Shown piece after piece: positions 52,614 to 60,636 of a stretch of DNA of 64,000 nt. Position 1 is the stretch's first letter. Every line of letters starts with the position of its first letter. The position numbers and the translations under genes are program-made. Where the stretch lies: NCBI RefSeq assembly GCF_018325905.1, contig NZ_AP021901.1:2108001-2172000 (forward strand), in the 5' to 3' direction. The DNA is from Pseudomonas sp. St316 (GTDB lineage: Bacteria > Pseudomonadota > Gammaproteobacteria > Pseudomonadales > Pseudomonadaceae). Under the pieces are notes generated by a model. The model saw nothing but the letters and a program-made list of their open reading frames with translations. It was not told the origin of the DNA and searched no databases.

Positions 52614-52799
52614 ATGGGAGCACCGTATAGCGAGGAGAATACAGCTGCGTATCCGATCAACGAAGGGTTGCAGTGTGGCCAGTCGGCCTATCATGCGGAC
52701 TTCGGTGATGAGCCAATCAAGTCCATCAGGACGAAGGTGGCCAAAGTGCAGCGAGGGGAGAAAGCCAAGTTCTTGCCCAAGGTCCCGGTCAGAAAGTGA
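52614..52799 (+). CDS. Small protein of unknown function
   Basis: From ATG 52614, with AAGGGGA seven bases upstream, the protein has 61 residues: MGAPYSEENTAAYPINEGLQ and a basic C-terminal tail rich in Lys. No signal peptide or known domain is seen. It lies 155 bases downstream of the kinase gene. An upstream start would add residues without a better ribosome-binding site. Confidence 0.5.
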   Translation: MGAPYSEENTAAYPINEGLQCGQSAYHADFGDEPIKSIRTKVAKVQRGEKAKFLPKVPVRK

Positions 52800-52841
52800 C
52801 GGCGGATAATGGTCAGCGTTTGCTTCGCCGGGCTACACCCG

Positions 52842-52936
52842 GCAGGAGCTGCCGAAGGTTGCGATTTTTAGATCTTTCGCTTTGGATTCAATTGGCAGGG
52901 GAGACATCGCCGCCTCGTTGCACTCGACAGCACCTA
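52842..52936. repeat. Degenerate member of the GTAGGAGCTGTCGAG repeat family
   Basis: The left arm CAGGAGCTGCCGAAGGTTGC and right arm CTCGTTGCACTCGACAGCAC form an imperfect long inverted repeat. It fills part of the 436-base gap 52800-53235, which also holds a candidate hairpin-terminator at 53044-53112 and no gene. Confidence 0.55.
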
Positions 52937-53043
52937 CAGGGCGTAGCCCGGCGGGAGCAATATCTGGCCACGGCATCTCGGTTTTTGCGTAAATATTTTT
53001 CATCTTTTTTCAACTGGCGTTTTCTTTCACGTTTCTTTCACAA

Positions 53044-53112
53044 GCAGGTACGTAGCCTGAGCTCATCCGTTAGAAAGCAGTACCTGCCCGTTTCCCCAGC
53101 GGGCTTTTTTTT
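53044..53112 (+). terminator. Two adjacent hairpins ending in a T-run
   Basis: GCAGGTAC (53044-53051) and GTACCTGC (53080-53087) form a perfect eight-pair stem. It is followed, partly overlapping, by GCCCG (53086-53090) pairing with CGGGC (53100-53104) and eight T. The second stem is a rho-independent terminator. Since no gene lies directly upstream, the unit could be the 3' end of a small RNA; see the findings. Confidence 0.6.
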
Positions 53113-53235
53113 GCCTGTCATAAAATAAATCACCGTTTCGTTGTCCAACCGTCATGGCTGACGCTATCTGGCGTAAACTCGCGCCCGCGTGCAGCGGCCA
53201 TTTCTCCCCGATGCGGCATTCTTGAGGTTTCTATC

Positions 53236-53646
53236 ATGCGTTTGACTTTGTCCACCTTGGTACTGGGGTTGGTGGTTGCCCAGGGCGCGATGGCTGCCGG
53301 CGACGGTACCGCCGCGGTCGGCGGTGGTCTGGGCGGTGTGTTGGGCAACGTGGTCGGCCAGCAGATGGGCGGCAGCACTGGCGCCGCGATCGGCGCGGGC
53401 GTTGGCGGCGCAGCCGGCAGTGCGGTGGGCGCTCGCAAGGGTAGCCGTACCGAAGCGGCCATTGGCGGTGGCTTGGGTTCGGCCGGTGGTTCGATTGTCG
53501 GTAACCGTTTGGGCGGCTCCACTGGCTCCACCATCGGCGCAGGCATTGGCGGCGCGGCCGGCGGCGCGTTGGGCAGCAATCTGTCCAATGACAACGACCG
53601 TCACTCCGGTGGCAAGAAGTACAAGCACAAGAGAAGGCATCGTTAA
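53236..53646 (+). CDS. Secreted glycine-zipper protein
   Basis: The 136-residue protein has a signal peptide (MRLTLSTLVLGLVVAQGAMA) and then Gly zippers, GxxxGxxxG-type stretches such as GGGLGGVLGNVVGQQMGG, repeated three times with similar wording. The tail is very basic (KKYKHKRRHR). Glycine zippers insert into or associate with membranes; many Pseudomonas have such outer-membrane proteins. Its terminator lies at 53703. Function unknown. Confidence 0.85.
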   Translation: MRLTLSTLVLGLVVAQGAMAAGDGTAAVGGGLGGVLGNVVGQQMGGSTGAAIGAGVGGAAGSAVGARKGSRTEAAIGGGLGSAGGSIVGNRLGGSTGSTIGAGIGGAAGGALGSNLSNDNDRHSGGKKYKHKRRHR

Positions 53647-53702
53647 GCGGATGCTTGGATGAACAGATCCGGCCTTTTGCCGTAAGCCTGTTCACTTAGA
53701 AA

Positions 53703-53741
53703 AACGGCGCTTCTTTCAGAAATGGGAAGCGCCGTTTTTTT
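53703..53741 (+). terminator. Rho-independent terminator of the glycine-zipper gene
   Basis: AACGGCGCTTC and GAAGCGCCGTT form an 11-pair stem followed by seven T (overlapping the stem end). Confidence 0.9.
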
Positions 53742-53825
53742 GCGCTTTTTTTGGTTCAAGGGCTGTCGAGATCAAGTACCCAAGGCAGGAGCCACAGACA
53801 GGTCCAGTCCCTATGCAACTGCACC

Positions 53826-53926
53826 ATCGCTATCGCGAGCAAGCTCGCTCCCACATGGGGGGCGGGTGTTCACAGCATTTGCACACGACACAAAAACCTG
53901 TGGGAGCGAGCTTGCTCGCGATGAGG
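53826..53926. repeat. REP pair in inverted orientation
   Basis: Two copies of the REP core, the first reverse-complemented (ATCGCGAGCAAGCTCGCTCC), enclose about 40 bases. They lie in the 408-base gap 53647-54054, which otherwise contains the preceding terminator and no gene. Confidence 0.8.
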
Positions 53927-54054
53927 CCGGCACATCCAACATCTATGTCACTCCAACCCTGAACCCCCCTAAAAACGGCAAATCAAAATCTCTGGAACGA
54001 TTGGCGTTCGCCCGCCTCGAATTCATACATCCATCAGCAATTGCGAGGTATGCC

Positions 54055-54348
54055 ATGACGCCGCAAACGCAAGGCAAGGAAGAGAACGATTCCTCGGGTG
54101 CGCCTGTCGTCAATGACCCGGGCAATGAAGACCCCGGTTCCCTGATGGATGACGCCCAGGTTCCCTTGATCGAGGATGAAACCCCGGAATACCCGCTGCC
54201 TTCGCCCACCAACTCCCTGAGCCGCGACCAGCGTCCACCCGATGACGATGCGGGCGTCGAGCAAGTACCCAGTGACGATGAGGATGTCGAGGCGACCCCG
54301 GATGATCCGGACATTGCCGGTGACGACGCCTCCGGCACGCCGAGCTGA
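54055..54348 (+). CDS. Acidic, probably disordered protein
   Basis: The 97-residue protein is dominated by Asp, Glu, Pro and Ser (PDDDAGVEQVPSDDEDVEAT) and has no hydrophobic core, signal peptide or motif. GCGAGG precedes the ATG at 54055. Such sequences occur as poorly characterised Pseudomonas proteins. Coding is supported by its ribosome-binding site and third-position bias, but function is unknown. Confidence 0.6.
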   Translation: MTPQTQGKEENDSSGAPVVNDPGNEDPGSLMDDAQVPLIEDETPEYPLPSPTNSLSRDQRPPDDDAGVEQVPSDDEDVEATPDDPDIAGDDASGTPS

Positions 54349-54435
54349 TCGCAGGCCCGCCTGTCGATTCAGCGGCACCATCGTTCCGCCACGCGTGCCA
54401 CATATCAGGTAAGTATCTTGAAAAGGAGACTCACC

Positions 54436-54819
54436 ATGATGAAGTCCAACATGACCGCGCTGACACTCGCCGGGATTCTTTCGATCGGTTCACTGGCCGC
54501 TTTCGCACAATCTTCGAACGACACGCCCCCCGTGGACAAGGGCGGCATGCCACCTTCTTCGGAAATGGAGGCCGGCTCCACTTCCGGTGCCAGCGGTAAC
54601 GCCTTGCCCCCGGGCTCGGTGAGCGGCGGCAATGGCGGCGATGCCAGCGGCAGCACTACCAGCCCCGGTACGGGCAGCGGTTCGATGAGCGGAGGCAGCA
54701 CGATGGGCGGTGCCGACGCCGGCGGTGGGAGCAACGGAGGAACCGGTACCAGCGACAGCGGCGACAGCTCGGGCGGCAGTGGCTCGGGGGCGGGCGGCTC
54801 CGGCAGCTCAGGTCAATAA
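54436..54819 (+). CDS. Secreted Gly/Ser-rich low-complexity protein
   Basis: From ATG 54436 (AAAAGGAG seven bases upstream) the protein has 127 residues with a signal peptide (TALTLAGILSIGSLAAFA). Residues 50-127 are almost only Gly, Ser, Ala, Thr and Asp. It is probably disordered and exported. It follows the acidic protein by 87 bases. Function unknown. Confidence 0.65.
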   Translation: MMKSNMTALTLAGILSIGSLAAFAQSSNDTPPVDKGGMPPSSEMEAGSTSGASGNALPPGSVSGGNGGDASGSTTSPGTGSGSMSGGSTMGGADAGGGSNGGTGTSDSGDSSGGSGSGAGGSGSSGQ

Positions 54820-54875
54820 CTGTCCCTTCACACCCTCCGCTTTTGTGGCGAGGAACCTTGCTCCCGCTGTGTTGC

Positions 54876-54994
54876 GTAGGCGCTGTGTAGGCGCTGTGTA
54901 GGAGCTGTCGAGTGCAACGTGGCTGCGATCTTCCCCAAGCCACTTGAGTCCCAAGCGAAAAGATCAAAAGATCGCAGCCTTCGCCAGCGCCTAC
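54876..54994. repeat. GTAGGAGCTGTCGAG-family inverted repeat with triplicated arm
   Basis: The 11-base unit GTAGGCGCTGT occurs twice and is followed by the near copy GTAGGAGCTGT, three in tandem (54876-54908). The right arm ends AGCGCCTAC, complementary to the changed units. The inner part (GGCTGCGATCTT and AAAAGATCGCAGCC) matches the copy at 22159. With flanking REP-like pieces it fills most of the 342-base gap 54820-55161. Confidence 0.7.
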
Positions 54995-55161
54995 AGAACC
55001 GAGCGGTAGCAAGCTCTCTGGCCACGGACCCCGGCCATGGATTTCCCATTGCCGGTTCCAAGCCCCCTTCGTTATCCTGCTGAATCCTTTAAGGCGAACA
55101 CGCGACCCTGGCCGCACCTGAGCCATCCCTGGAATGTTGTGTTGATAACGGATCAGATGCG

Positions 55162-55857
55162 ATGAATGCACCCCTGAAAGAGTTTGGCCCGATCAAGGCT
55201 GTGATTTTCGACATGGATGGGCTGTTGCTGGATACCGAGGGGATCTACACCGAGGTCACGTCCATCATCGCCGAGCGCTACGGGCGCACGTTCGATTGGA
55301 GCGTCAAGCAGAACATCATCGGGCGCGGCGCCACGGACCTGGCCAATTATGTGGTCCAGGCGCTGGAATTGCCGATCACCCCCGAAGAGTTCCTGGTCAT
55401 CCGCGAGCCCTTGATGCGCGAGCGCTTTCCTCATGCCCTGGGGATGCCCGGTGCCGAGGAACTGGTGCGGCATCTCAAAGCCCACAACGTTCCGATTGCG
55501 GTGGGCACCAGTTCGTCGAGCCCTACGTTTGCACTGAAAACCACCTTGCACCGGGACTGGTTCGCGCTGTTCGACTTTATCGTGACGGCAGATGACCCTG
55601 AAGTCGGTGCGGCGAAACCGGCGCCGGATATCTTCCTCACGGCTGCCCGGCGCCTGGGTGTCGAGCCGCGTGACTGCCTCGTGTTTGAGGATTCGCCGTT
55701 CGGCGTGACGGCCGCGAAAGCCGCCGGCATGACCGCCATTGCCATTCCGGATTCGGCCATGGCGGATGAAAAGTACGCTCACGCCGACGGGATCATTCGC
55801 TCCTTGAAAATGTTCCAGCCCAGCCTTTGTGGTCTGCCGGAGTTGGAGTGGGCCTGA
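55162..55857 (+). CDS. HAD-superfamily phosphatase, subfamily IA
   Basis: The 231-residue enzyme has HAD motif I FDMDGLLLDTE, motif II in VGTSSSSPTF, the Lys in GAAKPAPDIFL (motif III) and motif IV FEDSPFGV. The fold with a helical cap resembles phosphoglycolate or pseudouridine-5'-phosphate phosphatases. It is followed by a bidirectional terminator. Substrate unknown. Confidence 0.9.
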   Translation: MNAPLKEFGPIKAVIFDMDGLLLDTEGIYTEVTSIIAERYGRTFDWSVKQNIIGRGATDLANYVVQALELPITPEEFLVIREPLMRERFPHALGMPGAEELVRHLKAHNVPIAVGTSSSSPTFALKTTLHRDWFALFDFIVTADDPEVGAAKPAPDIFLTAARRLGVEPRDCLVFEDSPFGVTAAKAAGMTAIAIPDSAMADEKYAHADGIIRSLKMFQPSLCGLPELEWA

Positions 55858-55876
55858 CACTGTCGCGCTACACAGC

Positions 55877-55916
55877 AAAACGCCGTTCATGGTTAAAGCC
55901 ATGACCGGCGTTTTTT
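55877..55916. terminator. Terminator shared by the convergent HAD and SDR genes
   Basis: AACGCCGTTCATGG and CCATGACCGGCGTT form a nearly perfect 14-pair stem, with T and A runs on both sides, 20 bases after the HAD stop and just past the SDR stop. Confidence 0.9.
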
Positions 55917-55926
55917 CATGCCTGTA

Positions 55927-56673
55927 TCAGGCGCCAAAACCACCGTCGATGGTCAGGCTGGCGCCGGTGATATAGCCGGCTTCCGGCCCTGCCAGGTAAG
56001 CGACGAAGCTGGCGATTTCATCGACGTTGCCGTAGCGCCCGACGGCCATCAGCGACAACAGGCTGGAGGCGAAGTCGCTGTCGGCCGGGTTCATGTCGGT
56101 GTCCACCGGGCCGGGCTGCACGTTGTTGACGGTGATGCCGCGCGGGCCGAGGTCACGGGCCAGGCCTTTGGTCAGGCCCACCAGCGCAGCCTTGCTCATG
56201 GCGTATGGTCCGCCGCCGGCGAAGGGCATGCGGTCGGCGTTGGTGCTGCCGATGTTGATGACCCGACCCCCTTCGCCCATGTGCCGCGCAGCGGCCTGGG
56301 TGGCGATGAATACGCTGCGCACGTTGATGGCCAGGGTCTGGTCGAAATCTTCGAGTTTGAATTCATCCAGCGGCCCCATCGCCAGCACGCCAGCATTGTT
56401 GACCAGGATATCCAACCGGCCAAAAGCCTCGACGGTGGCCGCGACGGCGTTACGGATGGCCTCGGCGTCGGCACTGTCGGCCTTGATCGCCAGGGCCTTG
56501 CCGCCTGCTGCGGTGATGCTGTTCTGCAGTTCTTCAGATTTTGCGCCAGAGCTGACGTAGGTGAAGGCCACGGCGGCGCCTTCTGCTGCCAGGCGTTTGA
56601 CGATGGCGGCGCCGATGCCGCGAGAACCGCCCTGGATCAGGGCGACTTTACCGCTCAGTGTTGGGTTACTCAT
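55927..56673 (-). CDS. Short-chain dehydrogenase/reductase
   Basis: From ATG 56673 (TTGGAGAT upstream) the protein has 248 residues. It has the NAD(P) motif QGGSRGIGAAI, NNAGVLAMG, catalytic Tyr and Lys in YAMSKAAL and the C-terminal TGASLTIDGGF. It is of the classical 3-oxoacyl-reductase-like type. It is divergent from a LysR regulator 125 bases away, which probably controls it. Confidence 0.9.
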   Translation of the reverse strand: MSNPTLSGKVALIQGGSRGIGAAIVKRLAAEGAAVAFTYVSSGAKSEELQNSITAAGGKALAIKADSADAEAIRNAVAATVEAFGRLDILVNNAGVLAMGPLDEFKLEDFDQTLAINVRSVFIATQAAARHMGEGGRVINIGSTNADRMPFAGGGPYAMSKAALVGLTKGLARDLGPRGITVNNVQPGPVDTDMNPADSDFASSLLSLMAVGRYGNVDEIASFVAYLAGPEAGYITGASLTIDGGFGA

Positions 56674-56798
56674 GATGATCTCCAAAAAGTGCCGGGGCGA
56701 GATGCCGCGGTGATGGAGCGAGTATCAAGAAGGTGCGGTGGGCTGTGTAGACCGCCATTGCTATAGTCTGTCTAAACCAAAAGTTTAGAGTGAGGCTC

Positions 56799-57722
56799 AT
56801 GGAGACCTTCAACAGTATCGAATGCTTCGTGCGCAGCGCCGAAGTCGGCAGCTTTGCCGAGGCGGCGCGACGTTTGAGCGTGACCCCTGCCGCAGTGGGT
56901 AAAAGCGTCGCCAAGCTGGAGGCGCGGATGGGCGTACGCCTGTTTCAGCGCAGCACCCGTAGCCTGAGGCTGACCGAAGCCGGCCAGTTGTTCCTGGGGG
57001 AAGTCGGCAGCAGCTTCAACACCATCCAGAACGCCGTCGCCAACCTGGCCAGCGCCGGAGGGCAACCGGCGGGAACGCTGAAGGTGAGCATGGGCACGGC
57101 GTTCGGTCGATTGTATGTCGTGCCGTTGCTGGGGGCGTTTCTGCAACGCTACCCGGCGATCAACCCGGACTGGCATTTCGATAACCGCCAGGTGGACCTG
57201 ATTGGCCAAGGCTTCGATGCCGCCATCGGCGGTGGTTTCGAGCTGCCGCAGGGGGTAGTGGCGCGCAAATTGACGGTGGCTCATCGGGTGCTGGTTGCCT
57301 CCACCGACTACCTGCAAACCCATGCCGTGGTGACAGAGCCGGAAGATCTTTCGCAGCACCAGGGCATTCTGATTCGCTCGCCACAAACCGGGCGGGTCCG
57401 TTCCTGGCAACTGACCAGCCGCAATCGGGAACACAGCCCGCTGACGCTCAAGACGCGCATGACCATGAGCGATTCGGAAGCCGACTGCGCCGCCGCCGCC
57501 CAAGGGCTGGGCATCGGCCTGGTGAGCATGCCGATCGCCGTTCCCTTTCTGGAAACCGGGGCGCTGCAGCGGGTGCTGCCGGACTGGTATGTCGACGATG
57601 GCAACATCTCCATCTACTACGCCGAACACAAGCTGTTGCCGGGCAAGACCCGGGCGTTCGTGGATTTCATCATCGAGCAATTTGCCGAGCAGGGGTTGGC
57701 GCGGCGGTTCAGTGCGGTTTGA
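56799..57722 (+). CDS. LysR-family regulator
   Basis: The 307-residue protein has an N-terminal winged helix (FNSIECFVRSAEVGSFAEAA, then VTPAAVGKSVAKLEARMGVR) and the LysR effector domain. GAGG seven bases upstream favours ATG 56799 over GTG 56790. It is divergent from the SDR gene and likely autoregulated from the shared region. Effector unknown. Confidence 0.92.
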   Translation: METFNSIECFVRSAEVGSFAEAARRLSVTPAAVGKSVAKLEARMGVRLFQRSTRSLRLTEAGQLFLGEVGSSFNTIQNAVANLASAGGQPAGTLKVSMGTAFGRLYVVPLLGAFLQRYPAINPDWHFDNRQVDLIGQGFDAAIGGGFELPQGVVARKLTVAHRVLVASTDYLQTHAVVTEPEDLSQHQGILIRSPQTGRVRSWQLTSRNREHSPLTLKTRMTMSDSEADCAAAAQGLGIGLVSMPIAVPFLETGALQRVLPDWYVDDGNISIYYAEHKLLPGKTRAFVDFIIEQFAEQGLARRFSAV

Positions 57723-57750
57723 GACAGGTCTGGTATTGAGTTGACCCTAA

Positions 57751-57845
57751 TCGCGAGCAAGCTCGCTCCCACAGGGTTAGTAGTGTTCACAAAAGGTCTG
57801 ATCACCACCAGTCAAGTGTGGGAGCGAGCCTGCTCGCGATTGCGG
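57751..57845. repeat. REP pair in inverted orientation
   Basis: The left copy reads TCGCGAGCAAGCTCGCTCCC and the right copy GTGGGAGCGAGCCTGCTCGC; about 40 bases lie between. It separates the LysR gene from the convergent racemase gene. Confidence 0.8.
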
Positions 57846-57869
57846 CCAACTCGGTCTAAAGCCGTGAAC

Positions 57870-58598
57870 TCACCGCCCAAACCGCCCCGGCCAGCCAATG
57901 ATGGTCTTGGGCCGAGGCGTCGCGTAGGTGCGCACTTTCGACGTCGACAAACCCAGCCGCACCAGCGCTTCGGCAATGGTCACCGCGGCAGTCACCCCAT
58001 CGACCACCGGCACGCCGGTGCGTTGGCGGATCTGCTCGTCGAGCCCGGCCATGCCACCGCAGCCCAGGCAGATCACTTCGGCCTTGTCCTGGCTCACTGC
58101 CAGTTCGGCCTGCTGCACGATGGCTTCAACCGCCCGTTGCGGATCCTGCTCCAGTTCCAGCACCGCCAGGCCGCTGGCCCTTACCGAGGCGCAGCGGTCG
58201 AACAGGCCGGACAGCTTGAGCCGATCTTCGATCAGCGGCACGGTGCGGTCCAAGGTGGTGACTACCGAGTAAGCGTGGCCGAGGAACATGGCGGTGCTGG
58301 CGCCGGCATCGGTGATGTCCACCACTGGCACGTTGAGCAGTTCCTGCAAGCCTTCACGACCGTGTTCGCCATAGCCGGCCTGGATCACCGCGTCGAACGG
58401 CTGGTCGTAGGACATCACCCGGTCCATCACAGCGATGGCCGCCAGGTAGCTTTCAAAATTGCCTTCGATGGAGTCGGCACCGAAATGCGGCGTGAGCCCG
58501 ACGATCTCGGTGCCCGGCGCGGCAACGGCCTGGGCCTGCCGGGCGATGGCCTGGGTGATGGATTCGGTGGTGTTGACGTTGACCACGAGAATTCGCAT
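57870..58598 (-). CDS. Asp/Glu/hydantoin racemase-family protein lacking the first cysteine
   Basis: The 242-residue protein matches the hydantoin/allantoin racemase family in fold and in the second active-site Cys (CLGCGGMAGL, Cys180). At the first position, where the family normally has Cys in an ACFGDPG-like motif, the text is QAGYGEHGREG with Gly75. Single-cysteine members cannot run the usual two-base racemisation, so this may be a decarboxylase, isomerase or a one-base racemase. The NCS1 transporter gene upstream on the same strand suggests hydantoin- or purine-related metabolism. ATG 58598 follows AAGGAGGA. Confidence 0.85.
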   Translation of the reverse strand: MRILVVNVNTTESITQAIARQAQAVAAPGTEIVGLTPHFGADSIEGNFESYLAAIAVMDRVMSYDQPFDAVIQAGYGEHGREGLQELLNVPVVDITDAGASTAMFLGHAYSVVTTLDRTVPLIEDRLKLSGLFDRCASVRASGLAVLELEQDPQRAVEAIVQQAELAVSQDKAEVICLGCGGMAGLDEQIRQRTGVPVVDGVTAAVTIAEALVRLGLSTSKVRTYATPRPKTIIGWPGRFGR

Positions 58599-58658
58599 GA
58601 GCTGTCCTCCTTGATAGATAAAAGTGAGCGGCCCGAACCTGGCGGGCCGTTTGAGCGA

Positions 58659-60185
58659 TCAATGATTGACGTTATCCACAGCGATGGACTCGCCGCTGAC
58701 GTCCTCGTAATACGGTTGGCGCTTGGCGATGATCAGGTACAGCAGCCCTGCAATCGAAGCGCCAATCAGCCAGGAAAACGGTGAAACGCTGTCAAAACCC
58801 GGCACCAGCGCCAGGATGATTGCGATCAGCGCCGCCGGAATGAACGCCGCCACCGCACGCAGGTTGACCCCATTGCTGTAGAAATACGCCCCATTTGGGT
58901 CCTCGCTATACAGTTGCGGCACGTTGATGCAGCCTTTTCGCAGCAGCCAGTAGTCGACCATGATCACGCCGTACAGCGGCCCGAGCAGGGCGCCAAGGCC
59001 GGACAGGAAATACACGATCACCAGCGGGCTGTTGTAGAGGTTCCACGGCAGGATCAGCACGGCAATGGCGGCGCTGATCAACCCGGCGCGGCGGAAGGTC
59101 AGGTACTTGGGCGCCAGGTTGCTGAGCACAAAGGCCGGGGCGACGAAGTTGGCCATGATGTTCACTGCCACGGTGACAATCAGGAAAGCCAGGCAGCCCA
59201 ATACGAGGAAGAAGGTGTTGGGGATCGAGGCAATCACCTGGGTTGGGCTTTCAATGATTTGCCCATTGATCTGGAACTGCGCACCGCAGAGCAGGATGGT
59301 AATCCCGGCAAACACCAGGATGTTCACCGGCAGGCCCCAGAAATTGCCGACGATGATGGTTCGGCGGCAAGGCGAGGAGCGGGCGAAGTCACAGAAATTG
59401 AGAATCAAGGTGCCGTAGATCGACAGCCACAGTGCACCACCGGCAAAGATATTGCGCCACATCTCGCCACCGGTCAGCGGTTCGCGGATCGACCAGGCAA
59501 TGGTGGCGTCGGCCTGGGTGTACATCCAACCGGCCAGGGCCGCGACGGTCACCAGGATCACCGGCCCGGCAAAACCTTCGTAGCGGCGCACCGTTTCCAT
59601 GCCGTAGGCCAGGATCACCAGTTGCACGAACCAGATAGCCACGAAACACACCCAGCCCAGGCTCGACAAGCCGAGGATCGAGTCGTGGTCGTAGGCGGCG
59701 AAACCGGGGTGGATCGCCACCAGCAACACGCGCAACACCACCGACGCCAGGTAGGTCTGGATACCGAACCAGGCAATGGCGATGACCGCCCTGATCAAGG
59801 CCGGAATCTGCGCGCCATGGATCCCGAAGCTGATCCGGCTGATCACTGGGAACGGCACCCCGGTTTTCTGGCCCATGTAGCCGGACAGGTTCATGAAGCC
59901 ATATACCAGCGCCGCGCCTATCCCGAGGGACAGCAAGATCTGCCAGCCACCCAGGCCCAGGGCATAGAGGCCGATGGCGAAGGAGTAGTTGGCGATGTTA
60001 TGCACGTCGTTGGTCCACAGCGCAAAGATGCTGTAGCGACCCCAGCGTCGACCTTCGGCCTTGGTCGGCGCCAGGTCGTTGTTGTGCAGCCTCGGGCTCA
60101 GTGCCAGGGACGCGGCAGCGTTGTCGACGGTCGTGGTGGTGGAGGGCAGATCCAGCGCGATGTTATTGGAGAGACTTGTACGCAT
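58659..60185 (-). CDS. NCS1-family nucleobase:cation symporter
   Basis: The protein from ATG 60185 has 508 residues and 12 hydrophobic helices. NCS1 hallmarks include NYSFAIGLYALGLGG, RISFGIHGAQIPALIRAVIA and SPCRRTIIVGNFWGLPVNI. Members import uracil, allantoin, hydantoins or similar. CAGGAG lies upstream. A further upstream start at 60272 is possible. It is the first gene of a unit with the racemase. A palindrome at 60340-60368 lies before it. Confidence 0.9.
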   Translation of the reverse strand: MRTSLSNNIALDLPSTTTTVDNAAASLALSPRLHNNDLAPTKAEGRRWGRYSIFALWTNDVHNIANYSFAIGLYALGLGGWQILLSLGIGAALVYGFMNLSGYMGQKTGVPFPVISRISFGIHGAQIPALIRAVIAIAWFGIQTYLASVVLRVLLVAIHPGFAAYDHDSILGLSSLGWVCFVAIWFVQLVILAYGMETVRRYEGFAGPVILVTVAALAGWMYTQADATIAWSIREPLTGGEMWRNIFAGGALWLSIYGTLILNFCDFARSSPCRRTIIVGNFWGLPVNILVFAGITILLCGAQFQINGQIIESPTQVIASIPNTFFLVLGCLAFLIVTVAVNIMANFVAPAFVLSNLAPKYLTFRRAGLISAAIAVLILPWNLYNSPLVIVYFLSGLGALLGPLYGVIMVDYWLLRKGCINVPQLYSEDPNGAYFYSNGVNLRAVAAFIPAALIAIILALVPGFDSVSPFSWLIGASIAGLLYLIIAKRQPYYEDVSGESIAVDNVNH

Positions 60186-60339
60186 TCCGGCAGGCTCCTG
60201 ATTCTCGGCGCAGCGATGACTGTGCATGAGCGCAGGGCTCGACAAATCTTCGTCGCGGCGGGCGAGCATCATTGATTACGGGGCATCTGCAGCCTGTACG
60301 GGATAGGGCGCTTCAGGCTTGCGGATCTAAAGTGTGTGT

Positions 60340-60368
60340 ATGTTTTATATAAGTTGTATACAAAACAT
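60340..60368. promoter_or_regulatory. Palindromic region before the NCS1 gene
   Basis: ATGTTTT (60340-60346) and AAAACAT (60362-60368) flank an AT-rich core that contains the perfect palindrome TTGTATACAA (60354-60363). TTGTATACAA is the type of site used by GntR-family regulators. It lies about 170 bases upstream of the start. The 451-base gap 60186-60636 holds this and another inverted repeat at 60585, and no gene. Confidence 0.5.
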
Positions 60369-60584
60369 GTTTCGACTTAAGCCAGATCTATGCCACTCAC
60401 GGATCTATTCGAGCAAGCGCTAATTTCGTTTCGTTATGATGTTTTATTAAGTAACTGAAATACCGTGATTTAAAACTGACCGTTTAAACAGGTATTTATT
60501 TTTTGGCGAGCGTCATTGGTATGAGAAGGGCAGGCGAGGGGCGAAGGTGTGTGTAACCTTTGGGGGCAGTAACGTAGTAAGTGC

Positions 60585-60619
60585 ACACAAAAATGCCACT
60601 TGTAGTGACATTTTTGTGT
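60585..60619. repeat. 16-base inverted repeat downstream of cysH
   Basis: ACACAAAAATGCCACT and AGTGACATTTTTGTGT match at 15 of 16 positions around a three-base loop. It lies about 20 bases past the cysH stop on the minus strand. It may act as a weak terminator or as a regulatory palindrome; no long T-run follows. Confidence 0.5.
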
Positions 60620-60636
60620 ACAGGTGCGGCGGACGT

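Noticed and set aside
58914..60275. Long plus-strand frame opposite the NCS1 transporter
   Set aside because: The product is a low-complexity His/Gln/Gly-rich text typical of antisense reading of a membrane protein gene.
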